A DNA stretch of 64,000 nt. Origin: Ottelia alismoides. Its lineage: Eukaryota > Streptophyta > Magnoliopsida > Alismatales > Hydrocharitaceae. The position numbers and the translations under genes were made by a program. This document shows, piece after piece, positions 1 through 10,614 of the stretch. The notes beneath the pieces were generated by a model, which searched no databases, was not told where the DNA came from, and worked only from the letters and a program-made list of their open reading frames with translations. The stretch lies in contig JAZKJV010006944.1 of the NCBI GenBank assembly GCA_037367405.1, positions 744,001-808,000 on the forward strand, read 5' to 3'. Every line of letters begins with the position of its first letter. Position 1 is the first letter of the stretch.

Positions 1-2377
1 GAGAGAGGTGACAGCTCGCGCCTCGACCTGTTGCAGCGAGGAGAGGAGGCGAAAGCCATCGATCCGGCGATTCTTCACCGCCGTGCTCTGCCCCGAGTTG
101 GAGCTCGAGCCTCGGACGTCGGCGGTCCTTGAGGCGAAGACCCAGAGCTGCGCAAGCTCGACCACAACCCATTTCTCCACCCAGGTAATCATTTAGCTTA
201 GGTATTTAGTCTAATTTTCGATTTCCCCCAAATCTCGCCGTCGCCGACCATCATCGATTTCGACCATCTCCCCCTTCCATTCGATCATCGGAATCCCCCA
301 TAACGTTCGCCTTTCCCCCGCGCACCTTCTCCGCCCCTCCGTTCAACCCAGCTCGCACAGGAGCTGGGATTCGAACCCCTTCGCCGTCGCATCACCGGGG
401 TTCGCCCGCACCACCGCACCGTCCACCCGCACCACCGCTAACGGGGTCGAGGCAGTTTGCCCTCGACCCAGGAGATCTTTGGTTGTGTTTTGCAGGTCAG
501 TCGAGGGCTGTCTGAGGCCCTCCTACTTGAGAACCAGAGCTTCTCCTCCGCCGGAGTCGACAGAGCTCTCCGGAGCTCCGTTGGTTCATCGGAGACATCC
601 CACAGACGCGGGAGGCCAAGACAAAGCTTCCTCGATCATCAGAAGCCCCCGCGGAGGCTCGGAGCGTGAGTATTCGGTCGGCGAAGTTCGCCGGCCGCCT
701 GTTCTTCCAGCATCCTCCCGAGCCGTTGATCGTGCCTCCTCGCTCCAGTTTTGATCAGCACCGTCCGTCTCCGGAGCAGCCTTGATCGTCCGATCTGGGG
801 AGGCGTCATCTGGAGCCTCCACCGTTAGCCGCCGCTCGATCAGCCACGTGGAGAGCCCTCAGACGTCGATTAGGCCCACGTTTTCAAAGTCTCAGGCGCC
901 GCTGTCTTGAGTCGTCCGATCCGCCACGCGTCACGCATCCGGCCGTCGACATAAATAAAAAGAGGTAAATTGTCTTAGGCCCCCTTTTCTTTTATGCATT
1001 TAGTGTTAGTCCTGTAAATATTTTTCGTATTTTATTTACGTTGGTTTATTTGCACAATGGACCCTGCGCTTTAGTGTAATTGCATTTATACCCCTGCCTA
1101 TTGTGAACCACGTGCTTCGTCATGTGTTTTATTGGGATATTTGCAGTCTATGCCCTTGTTGTTCTGGCTGTTATGAAATGAATGAAACCTTTTTAATATT
1201 TGCATTTATACCCATGTGAATGATTTAATTCCGCATGTGCGTGTTTTCTTGGGTTATTTGCAGCTGAGGCCCTCGGACTTTTGGTACGTGTTACCAGTAG
1301 GTCCTTGGAACTTAGTTTTATTACATATAGGTCCCTGAGTGCCCCAGGCACGCGCTTGGCGCGTGACTTCTTGGGTTAATTGCACCTGGACCTCCAGAAC
1401 TTTGGGTATTTGCACTTTGGTCCCTGTGCACAATGCCCTCTTGTCATTTTTGAATAAAATATCAAATCACCTCTAAATTCGATGAAAATTTGACACATGG
1501 CTCCTGCCATGGTGTAGGATTTTTGAGAATTTTTGAGGACATTTCTGAGTTTATTTGCTATTTTTAAAAATTCAAAAACATACATTTTTGCTACTGTCCA
1601 GAGTTAAAAACCCCAAAAAAATATAAACCCCCCCCCCAAAATTCTATAAAAATTAGGTACTGTTTATTTTGTGTTCTTTGATTTTCTAGCCAATTTTGGC
1701 TATTTTGCACTATTTAGAAACCATAAAAACTTAAAAACCCTAAAAACCCCTAAAAATTCTATTAAATAACCTAAAAACCCAAAAACAATAATTTTGGTAC
1801 TCAAATTTTCCTTGTTTTACCTAGTTTACAGGAAAAATACCTCTAGGGCCTTTTAAGGTCCTTAGATATTTTATCTAGGGATTTTGGGCCTGGTTGGACA
1901 GTACCTTGCATTTTTACTACTGTTTGATTTTTAGAAAATAAAATATACATCATAAAAATTCCAAAAATTCACCAAAAACATTAAAAAACATAAAAAACAT
2001 AAAAATATTTTTGTTTGAATTTTTGCTTGATTTTTTGTGCATTAAATAATTTGTTGAAGTGTGATTGTCTTTCGTCTCTCTTATTTCCTTTACATCTTAA
2101 AAATCCAAAAAAATATAAAAATAATCAAAAACCACTAAAAATCTGTTGTCTTTCATTTTATTCATTTCGACTACTTCGTAGGCCTCTCGGCCAATCCGTG
2201 CTCCTTGAGTTCGCCCCTGGGTGTTATACCAGGTTAATCTCATAGCAGGACCGCTTGCTTCGTGCTTGATTTGACATATTTTCGAGTGGTCATTTTTTCT
2301 TGATTGACTTAGCCGAGTGATCGAGGTCGCAACGACCTATTTCTGTACCTTTATCTCTGTCGCTTGGCCTGTCGTCA
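1..2377 (+). repeat. E1 5' LTR (3' two-thirds only)
   Basis: It aligns colinearly with 13960-16341. It ends in GTCGTCA at 2377, three bases before the PBS. The first about 950 bases are GC-rich, resembling the transcribed R/U5 leader, and the rest is AT-rich with many AAAAACC and AAAATTT runs. Short ORFs here are not conserved as protein and I treat them as chance. Confidence 0.92.
366..379 (-). other. B-box-like motif in E1 LTR
   Basis: The minus strand has GGTTCGAATCC, the canonical RNA polymerase III B box, within GGGGTTCGAATCCC. The second copy is at 14326-14336. No matching A box or cloverleaf was found, so this is not a tRNA gene. Confidence 0.4.
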
Positions 2378-2380
2378 GAA

Positions 2381-2398
2381 TGGCGCCGTTGTCGGGGA
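2381..2398 (+). promoter_or_regulatory. E1 primer-binding site, tRNA-Asp type
   Basis: The 18 bases TGGCGCCGTTGTCGGGGA match the known Athila PBS (complement of the 3' end of tRNA-Asp) except for one T in place of C. They follow the LTR end by three bases, the normal geometry for minus-strand priming. The site fixes both the LTR boundary and the lineage. Confidence 0.9.
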
Positions 2399-3755
2399 GC
2401 ACGGCTTAGTAGTCGCTTTTTGAACTTTTCCGCGGCTTTGTGATTTTCGCGGCTTTTTGTATAGATTTTTGTATATATATTTTTCTCATATTTTCTGACA
2501 ATAATTTGGACTGACCACTTGTCTCTGTTTCTTGCGAGGGCCCGAGGATCGAGGCGGCCGATTTCGAGAAGTCGACGCAACCGCAAGACTCGAAGGCGGC
2601 TCCCTTCTGCACGGAGCTGCAGGAGAGAGCGAGAGAGAGAGAGAGTTGAGTGGGTGAGGTTAGATTAGGATTTATTTGACTATTATTGTAATAATACAGG
2701 GACTCAGAGACTTGAACTGTGCTTGAACACTCAGCGGGTCTGTTTCGCCGAGCACCGGTGTGCTCGGGGGACCCTTAGGAGATTTTCGCGGTTTTTGATG
2801 CGGTTTTCTTCTTCTTTTTACTGCCTTTTCCGGTGTTTACGCGGTTTTTGCTCGAGCCCCTATACTTAGGAATTTATGGTGATTGTGTCGTAATTAGTAG
2901 GATCCACACACCTAATTGATTATCTGTTCCCATAGAACGTTAATTGGACCTACTAATAAATCATTAATAAAAATAACTTAGTCGCTTTCCTGAGAGCCTA
3001 CGCGCCGCGAGCCTGCCCTGTCAAGCGCTCCTCCTGAACTCGACCTGTCGAGAAGAGGAGGGGTGGGTCTAGATCGGACTCTTTGGATCGAGGGCGAGTG
3101 ACTGAGTTAGACGGTTCTTCGCTAGAAATTGCTCGTTTAGGACTCGGCTTTCCCATTGCATCATATAGGTAGTTTCCTTTCTGTCTTTAAATTCTGCGCA
3201 GATCACTTGCATGTAGAGTGCTGGAGACAAGGTACGCATTTCTATCTCAGCATGCATCATTGATTTCTCGCGCATCGGCTTTTTCGACTTCTCCCCCCTG
3301 TTTTTGATTAAATAATCAGGAGAACCGAAAAATTCGTTAGGCCGCTTGTTTTTTTTTGAAAAAAATATTAAAAAGAAAAACCATAAAATTGGGACTGGCT
3401 AAGACTATTGACCTTAAAAACCGCTAACCCTAAAAATTTTGTCTTGGGGAGAGCAACCCCCTCATTGTATGGTTTGGATGCGCGAGAGAGTGACCCGTAC
3501 CCTAGGTAGAGCCTCCCGGTGCTAGTCCCGACTGATTACCGACTCTTCCGTGCGGGCCAGTCGGTTGGGATAGCATCGGATATCCTAACAGGTCACGTAA
3601 GCGCTCTGATATTTTGTGTGTTCACCAAAATAAAATAGACAAGATAATTTGACCGAACTTTCACGGTCTTCAGCTCGTGTTGCGTTGGTGAACCGGGGGT
3701 TTGTTTGTGATCATAGTTGACTCCAGATATCATCCGCCTTACTCGCCAGATCAAG
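2399..3755 (+). other. E1 untranslated leader between PBS and gag
   Basis: About 1.36 kb with no sustained ORF on the plus strand. It contains a GA run near 2623-2645, a T-rich stretch around 3350 and several stems, and should hold the packaging signal, which I cannot locate. A leader of this length is normal for Athila elements. Confidence 0.7.
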
Positions 3756-5985
3756 ATGATGGGTAGACGATCTCTTAGGCAGCCTCTGGCTGCACCGCTT
3801 TCAGGCACATCTACCCGATCATCTAGGTTGGCCCACGAGAGCCGAGACCAGCTCTCCGAGCCCGAGTACGACTCCGCCCTGTTCCCCCTCGACCCCCTTT
3901 CTTCTGGTATTGAGAGACATGAGCCCGAGGAGAGATTAGCAGATTTGACAGCACCTGAGTTGGGCTCGTTTGATTTTGCAGACATCGCCATGGCCGGCAG
4001 TTCAGACGATCACCCCGGAGGTCCACGAGGAGACCAGCATTTTGTACTAGACCAGGGGGCGATCAACTCCACCCTGATCGCATCACTCGAGACAGTTCAG
4101 CAGCAGTTACATGATCAGGGGGCATTCATGATAGAGATGAGGCGAGAGTTGGAGAGGCTCAGAGTAGAGCGAGACCAGCAGAGCGAGCCCGAGGAGATAC
4201 CTGATGCAGAGGCCGCAGCCGCAGCAGCCGCAGCAGCAGCAGCAACCGCCGCGGCAGGAGGACCACCACGACCGATGCGGGAGTTGCACAACCCCGTATC
4301 GACTCTGATGCATCACTGGGTAGTAGTGCCAGCGATCGTGGGGGACTTCAAGTTCCCTCCGAACACCTTGCAGTTGCTGCCCCGCTTCCACGGACTTGCC
4401 ACTGAGGAGCCCCACCTCCACCTCCAGGAGTTCCTGATGATCTGCAGCACTGTCCATGATCGCCACGTGGATCAGGACACGATTCGGATGATAGCCTTCC
4501 CTTTTTCACTAGCAGATAGAGCAGCCACCTGGCTGAAGCATCTAGGGAAGTTTGTCTACACCTGGGAGCAGCTCCGCACCGAGTACTTAAACAAGTACTA
4601 TCCACTCGGGCGGACGAATGCAGCGAGGGCCCTGACCAGCAACTTCTCCATGTTCCCCAATGAGCAGTTTCATGAGGCAGTGGGAGAGGTTTCGAGAGCT
4701 TCTAGACAGATGCCCGCACCACGACATCTCCAAGCCGAACCTAGTTCAGAGTTTTTTCAGCGGGTTGACGCCAGAGCTTCAGGGTCTGGTGAACGCTTCT
4801 TGCGGCGGGTCCTACTTTGCCAAGGACCACGACCAGGTCTGGGCCATCTACGAGGAGATGGCCGAAAACTACATGGTGATGTCCCAGACCAGGTTGTATA
4901 CTCAGAGACCCCAGCCACAACAGCCAGGACCCGTGCAGTACCAGCGGATAGCACGGGTAGATGCAGGTCCATCCAGTTCGTCCGCAGTCGCAGCAGCACA
5001 GGCAGAGTCATCCGCTGCGGACATGGGCATTATCAGCGAGAAGTTGGACCACATGGAGCTGATTGAGAAGAAGCAGTGCCAGAGCATCACTCAGATGGAA
5101 CAGATGGCACAGGTTCTGAGCGACATGAAGACCCAGCTCATGTGTCTCCAGGAGGCACAGACGGCTTCACAGCCCCGTCTTCTGTCGCGAGGCGATACCG
5201 GCGGCAGCAGCAGCTCGTCCCAGCGCTCCAGCTCCTCACAGCAGCCTAGACAGGTTCACCTTGTACAGGCGGAGCCGTACCAGCAGCCGCAGCCTACCTA
5301 CCAGTCTCCACCATCTCCAGACATGCAGATGGTGGTCTACCAGCCGGATCAGCCTCTGGCAGTACTGCCGCCAGACCCCTTCGATGCAGAGCCGTTGATG
5401 GATGTCAACGGGATTTGGTATGACCGCCCCTAGCCTGGGATCCGACGAGACCATCCCGGATTCAGGTGGGGGAATGGTGGTGCCCAGCCCCAGCAGCAGC
5501 CGTCAGGTCAGGGAGGGCAGTACTCCCAGCAGAGAGATCACCAGCAGCAGCAGCAGCAGCCCCTAGCATACCAACAGCACCAGCCATCATCCTTCGGTCC
5601 TCGTCCCTATCAGCAGCAGGGACAGTCGTGGAGACGTGAGCAGCAGGCTCACCCAGTTCAGCAGCAGCACCCTTCCTCATACCCCTCTCACCATCAGCAG
5701 CAGCTCCAGCAGCCTCAGCACCAGAGAGGCTACCCGTCGGGCTCCCACGAGAGCCCCGCTTTGGATGACATCGCCCGCCTCCTCACGGACCAGCAGGCCA
5801 CATTCAGACGGGAGATGGACGAGTTCCGCCAGGAGATGCGGGACTTGGTGAGAGGGAAGGCCGCCATTCCAGCCCAGATTGAGCTGAATCCGAACAACCT
5901 CAAGAGGAAATCTGAGCAGGTAGTACACACTGAGTTTGCCACTCCTAGTGATCCATTTGTTGATACATCTTCGGATCCTATTTGA
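3756..5985 (+). pseudogene. gag: E1 gag (broken)
   Basis: This is the retrotransposon capsid polyprotein. The first in-frame ATG is at 3756; the open frame extends slightly upstream without an ATG. An acidic N-terminus is followed by a polyalanine run (about 4206-4256), then the Retrotrans_gag domain (about 4300-4800), recognisable by FHG, the IR..FPFSL segment, a conserved W in the WL pair and a YYP motif. The frame shifts by one base near 4675-4680: the domain continues in the next frame. That frame runs on to a TAG at 5431-5433, which could be a former CAG, and then through a glutamine-rich tail (about 5490-5740) and a short helix-like segment to 5985. No CCHC zinc knuckle is visible, as is common in this lineage. 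Two lesions mean no full-length capsid protein. Confidence 0.88.
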
Positions 5986-6715
5986 TGCTGATTTTGTCAC
6001 ACTTAGGAGCGGTAGGACCCCAGCAGGCGGCGGCGCCTCATCTGAGCTTCACCACGAGGATACTTCAGAGGCGCCACATGAGGAGGAGGAGAGCGGTACT
6101 GAGGCCGCTCCTGATGATGACGGTGGCACTGAAGCCACCAAGGATGTTGATTCCACCGGAAGTACTGAGGCCGCCGCTTCACCAGTTCGAGGAGGTGGTA
6201 CTGACGCCACCAGTAGAGCCGAGCAGCCCGCGGTACTGATGCCGCGAGACGTCTACCAGCAGCAGCAGCAGAGCCAGCCAGTGGTGGTACTGAGGCCACC
6301 GGTGTTTGTATTGAGAGAGATGTTGTCTTTCCTCGCCTTGATGTATCTCAGAACTCTGGTTTGAATAAAGGAAAAGTTTTAGTTTCTTCTGGTCCCACTG
6401 TGGTGCATGATGTATGTGTGGATCCGGTCATCGAACCGTCTAGGCCTTTTCCTAGTCCTTCATCTGCGAAGGACCCTGTGATCCCCTTCCCTAGAGCCCT
6501 TCAGATGGGGAAGGGGAAGAAAAAGAAAATGATCCAAAAAAGAGAGAGCTTGAGGAGTTCAGCCAGAGCATGATCGATCGATTCCACATCCAGCTGACCC
6601 TCCAGGAGGCTTTGCAGCACATCCCCCTTCTCCAGCGTTCTTTGAGAGACAGGACTACAGTCAGAAGGAGGAGGAGGAACCACACTTCAGAGATTCACGT
6701 GCTGACCAAAGCCAC
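5986..6715 (+). pseudogene. E1 gag-protease linker with LRSGR motif
   Basis: This region joins gag to protease in Athila polyproteins. The LRSGR motif is coded at 6002-6016 and the PFPRAL motif near 6485-6504. Between them lies an acidic, repetitive segment with six copies of a G(G/S)T(E/D)A(T/A) unit (6095-6300). The reading frame changes at least four times: near 5975, near 6230, in the A/G run near 6505-6527 and in the C run near 6617-6623. The same motifs occur in the same order in E2 in a single frame, so the shifts are decay and not programmed frameshifting. Confidence 0.75.
6095..6300 (+). repeat. Tandem coding repeat, GGTGG...CCACC units
   Basis: Six units centred on GGTACTGA (starts 6095, 6125, 6161, 6197, 6232, 6286; spacing mostly 30-36 bases) code for the GGTEAT-like peptide. 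Three are an 18-base imperfect palindrome with arms GGTGG and CCACC. Two more such 18-mers lie at 7424-7441 and 7451-7468, in the protease-RT spacer. The corresponding part of E2 lacks them. Confidence 0.85.
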
Positions 6716-6749
6716 GTGTTTGCGATCCAGAACCGCCTGCCAGCCAAGA

Positions 6750-7130
6750 GGCCAGATTTAGGGGCCCCGTATGTCAGATGCCAGATCAGTGAGCAGAAGT
6801 TCGACCGTACTCTTCTATATAGCGGATTGTCGATTAACCTTCTTCCGGCAGCCCTTCTCGACCGCTTCGAGTTGGGCACTCTTCGACAAAGCAGGACAGT
6901 CCTTCAGTTCGCTGATCGATCTGTCAAGAGGCCGAAGGGGTTATTACGAGATGTTATCGTCACGATTCAGGGCCTGAAATTCCCCGTGGACTTCGTCGTG
7001 TTGGACATGGAGATCCCTGAGTCAGTGGCCGATACCCCCATCATCCTTGGTCGTCCGTTTTTTGCCACAGCCAAGGCGGTGACTGATCATGATAGCGGGA
7101 AGGTGTACTTTCGCGTCGAGGGCGAGAGTA
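6750..7130 (+). pseudogene. E1 aspartic protease domain, catalytic Asp replaced
   Basis: The retroviral-type protease cuts the Gag-Pol polyprotein as a dimer, each half giving one Asp from a D-x-G-type triad. Here the block reads YSGLSINLLP: the position of the Asp (6818-6820) is TAT, tyrosine. Flanking signatures are normal (FADRSVKRPKG, the VDFVVLDM strand, IILGRPF). E2 keeps Asp at the aligned position (17668-17670). The change from GAT/GAC to TAT is a transversion and should abolish activity even if the frameshifts were absent. Confidence 0.8.
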
Positions 7131-7139
7131 TACAAATAG

Positions 7140-7735
7140 AGACGGTCGAGGACTACAGAGCTAGAGAGAAATCCCGCTCAGATGCGAGTACAGATTCAGA
7201 GCAGCTGACAGACACAGAGCCAGACATCCACCAGGACTGTGATTTTGTGATCACAGACGACGAGGCAGCTTGGGCAGATCCTGCAGCACAGACCATCCTC
7301 TCATATTCAGATACAGCTGATGCCGAGATGATAGCAGAGGAGAGTCTGGAGAGCACAGCCCTGGTTCAGGATACCATAGAGGCAGTAGAGTCGATCCTTG
7401 ATCGCGACACGATGTTCAGTGATGGTGGTGCTGAGGCCACCTTGTTTTCCGGTGGTACTGATGCCACCGCGATTGATGCAGATCCCTCAGATTCAGAGTC
7501 TGATTGGGCCGATTGCTATGATCAGATACCAGACCTGAGTTCACCTGAGCCTATAGATGAGGAGGAGGTAGATGCAGAGCCGAGCAGAGACAGTGCAGTT
7601 GAGCAGCCTTCTCCCGATCCAGTTTGCGAGAGTACGCTTTCACTTTCCCGGGCAGATTTGGCAGACTTAGCAGCTTTCACTCGGTTTCTTCCACAGCCAG
7701 ATTTGCCAGCACCCAACATTCCAGAGCTGAAGCCG
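7140..7735 (+). other. E1 acidic spacer between protease and RT
   Basis: About 200 codons rich in Asp, Glu, Ser and Thr with no recognisable domain. It contains two further GGTGG...CCACC palindromic units (7424-7468). A similar acidic spacer occurs in E2 (about 16900-17460) and E6 (about 47000-47900), so its composition, not its sequence, is conserved. Confidence 0.75.
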
Positions 7736-10614
7736 CTCCCTACTTCGCTGAAGTATCGATTCCTTGCGGGCGATCCAGAGATGTACCCAGTCATCATCTC
7801 CGCCGAGTTGACTGGAGAGCAGGAATCCCGTTTGATGGGGGTTCTTGAAAAGAACCGCAAGGTGATCGGATGGAGCGTAGCAGATCTCCGTGGGATCAGT
7901 CCATCGGTGTGCTCCCAACATATCTATCTCGAGGAGGGGGCGAAGCCGTCGCGTGAGTTCCAGCGGCGACTAAACCCCAACCTGAGAGAGGTTGTGATGA
8001 AGGAAATATCGAAATGGTGGAGTGCAGATTTTATTTATCCCATTTCCGACTCCAAGTGGGTCAGCCCCTTGCATGTGGTGCCCAAGAAGACGGGCATCAC
8101 GACTGTGATCAGTGAGTCGGGAGAGGAGATCGCTACACGAGTACCCACCTCTTGGAGGGTTTGTGTTGACTACAGGAGACTCAACCAAGCCACCAAGAAG
8201 GACCATTTCCCCTGCCTTTTATTGACCAGATCATTGAGAGACTGGCAGGGAAGAGCCATTATTGCTTCCTGGATGGGTACTCGGGCTACAACCAAGTGGC
8301 CATCGCTCCTGAGGATCAGGAGAAGACCACCTTTACCTGTCCCTTCGGCACATACGCTTTTCGACGCATGCCATTTGGGCTATGCAACGCCCCTGCGACT
8401 TTTCAGAGGTGCATGATGTCGATCTTTTCGGACATGGTAGGGGAGTGTTTAGAGGTCTTCATGGACGATTTCTCGGTCTACGGCGACGGGTTCGATTCTT
8501 GTCTTGACTGCCTAGACCGAGTACTCCAGCGATGTATTGAGTATCATTTGGTTCTATCTTGGGAGAAGAGTCACTTCATGGTGACTCAAGGGACGGTGCT
8601 TGGCCACATCATCTCCAACAGGGGCATGGAGGTTGATCCAGCCAAGGTTGATGTCATTAGGAAACTCACACCACCGTCCAATTTGAGGCAGCTACGGTCA
8701 TTCCTGGGGCACGTTGGATTTTATAGGAGGTTTATTCAGGATTTCAGCAAGATTGCCCGACCGTTGACTGACCTCTTGACGAAAGACACCGAGTTCCTTG
8801 TCGATGACAAGTGTCTTTCGTCCTATGCGACTCTCCAGCAGTGTGTTATTGAGGCTCCTGTTCTCCAGTCGCCTGATTGGTCTCTCCCATTCGAGATCAT
8901 GACGGACGCCTCCGATTTTGCCGTAGGGGCAGTACTGGGACAGAGGAGGGATGGAGTTCCGTTTGCCATACACTACGCTAGCCGCACATTGGATTCCGCC
9001 CAGCGGAATTATACGGTCACAGAGAAGGAGATGCTAGCCGTAGTGTTTGCCCTGGATAAGTTTAGATCGTATATCATTGGGTCTAGAGTGACTTTGTTTA
9101 CAGATCACACCGCTATCAGGTACCTCATGGCAAAGAAGGATGCCAAGGCCAGACTGACTAGATGGATCCTTCTACTCCAGGAGTTCGACATTGAGATCAA
9201 GGATAAGCTTGGAGTCAAGAATGTGGTGGCAGATCATCTTTCCCGACTAGAGCAGCCTGAGGATTCTGAGCAGATTGATCCTATCCGAGATACCTTCCCA
9301 GATGAGGCGATCCTTGCTATCGCCTCACTCCCGTGGTATGCCGATAATGTGAACTTTCTCATTGTTGGGAAAGTCCCACAAGATTGGCCCAGGCAGAGGC
9401 TTGAGACCTTCCTTGCGAGGGCCAAGTCCTACCACTGGGAGGATCCCATCCTTTACCACGAAGGAGGGGATAGCGTCTGGCGTCGGTGTATTCCTCAGGA
9501 GGAACACCATAGCGTCCTCACTTACTGCCACAAGCTTGAGGCAGGAGGACATCATTCTGGGAGGAGAACGGCACAGAAAGTGCTCCAATCCGGCTTGTGG
9601 TGGCCTACCCTCTTCAAGGACTCTGATGAGTTCGTAAAGAGGTGTACTGACTGTCAGAGGATGGGCACTTGTGGACAGCGTGATATGATGCCGATGCAGC
9701 CCATTCACTTCTGTGAGGTTTTTGACGCATGGGGCATCGATTTCATGGGTCCATTCCCTAAGAGTCAGGGATTTGAGTACATTCTGTTGGCCGTTGATTA
9801 TGTGAGTCGTTGGGTGGAGGCTATCCCCGCCCGAGCCGCTGATGCGAGGACAGTTTGCAGATTTTTGAGGAAGCATATCATCACGCGGTTCGGGGTTCCA
9901 CGAGTTCTGATTTCTGATGGGGGATCTCACTTCATCAACGACCAGGTGAAGGCCCTTGCTAGCGAGTTCAGTATAGACCATCGTGTTGCCACACCTTACC
10001 ATCCACATACGAATGGTCTAGCTGAGGTGTCGAATAGGGAGATCAAGACTATTCTGCAGAAAGTCGTCCGCCCTGACCGAAAGGATTGGTCACAGCTTTT
10101 GGACTCGGTCTTGTGGGCATATAGGACGTCTTTCAAGACACCTTTGGGCACATCTCCCTTTCTCCTCGTATATGGCAAGCCGTGCCATTTACCTGTTGAG
10201 CTGAGGCACAAGTCACTTTGGGCAGTCACAGATATTCTTATAGATCCAGATGGTATGGGAGACCAGAGGAGGGCAGAGTTAGCTGCCCTGGAGGAGCTTA
10301 GAGATGCAGCTTTCTCAAGCAGCCTACAGTATAAGGAGAGAGTGAAGGAGTGGCATGATTCTCATATCAGCCACAAGCATTTTGAGATTGGACAGAGAGT
10401 ATGGCTGTTTGATGCGAGGCTACGATTATTTCCAGGGAAGCTACAGAGCAAATGGAAGGGACCCTACTTGGTCAGAAAGGTACACGACAATGGTAGCATT
10501 GATATATCCGAGTTGTCTTCTGAGAGTACCTTTCGAGTGAACGGCCAGCGGCTCAAGCCATTTCTAGATCATGAGCCGCGGGACGTTATTGTTGCCCTTA
10601 TTCATTTTGCGTGA

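Larger units (their letters stand above)
6716..10614 (+). pseudogene. pol: E1 pol: protease-RT-RNase H-integrase (broken)
   Basis: The frame is open from upstream of 6716 (no ATG needed, as it is part of a polyprotein) to about 8212, then shifts by one base in a C-rich run and stays open to the TGA that ends at 10614. Domains in order: aspartic protease (about 6750-7130), acidic spacer (7140-7730), reverse transcriptase (about 7790-8850) with the MDD active site at 8461-8469, RNase H (about 8880-9240) with the first Asp of MTDASDF at 8905-8907, and integrase (about 9480-10600). The integrase has the HHCC finger ending in CTDC (9643-9654), catalytic Asp at 9739-9741 and 9916-9918 and Glu at 10024-10026 (D-35-E spacing), and a GPY module near 10460. 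RT, RNase H and integrase motifs look intact; the frameshift lies in RT between the YRRLN and YSGYNQ blocks. Confidence 0.93.

Noticed and set aside
340..420. tRNA gene around the GGTTCGAATCC motif
   Set aside because: Only a T-arm-like piece; no acceptor, D or anticodon arms can be folded.
586..822. Short ORFs in the E1 LTR, repeated near 14400-14780
   Set aside because: They lie in the LTR leader and change length and frame between the two copies.
4670..4685. E1 gag frameshift as a programmed -1/+1 site
   Set aside because: It falls in the middle of the capsid domain and no slippery heptamer is seen.
5431..5433. TAG in E1 gag as a programmed readthrough stop
   Set aside because: E2 has no stop at the equivalent place but has others; CAG decay explains it better.
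9325..10008. 227-codon minus-strand ORF
   Set aside because: Antisense shadow of E1 integrase.
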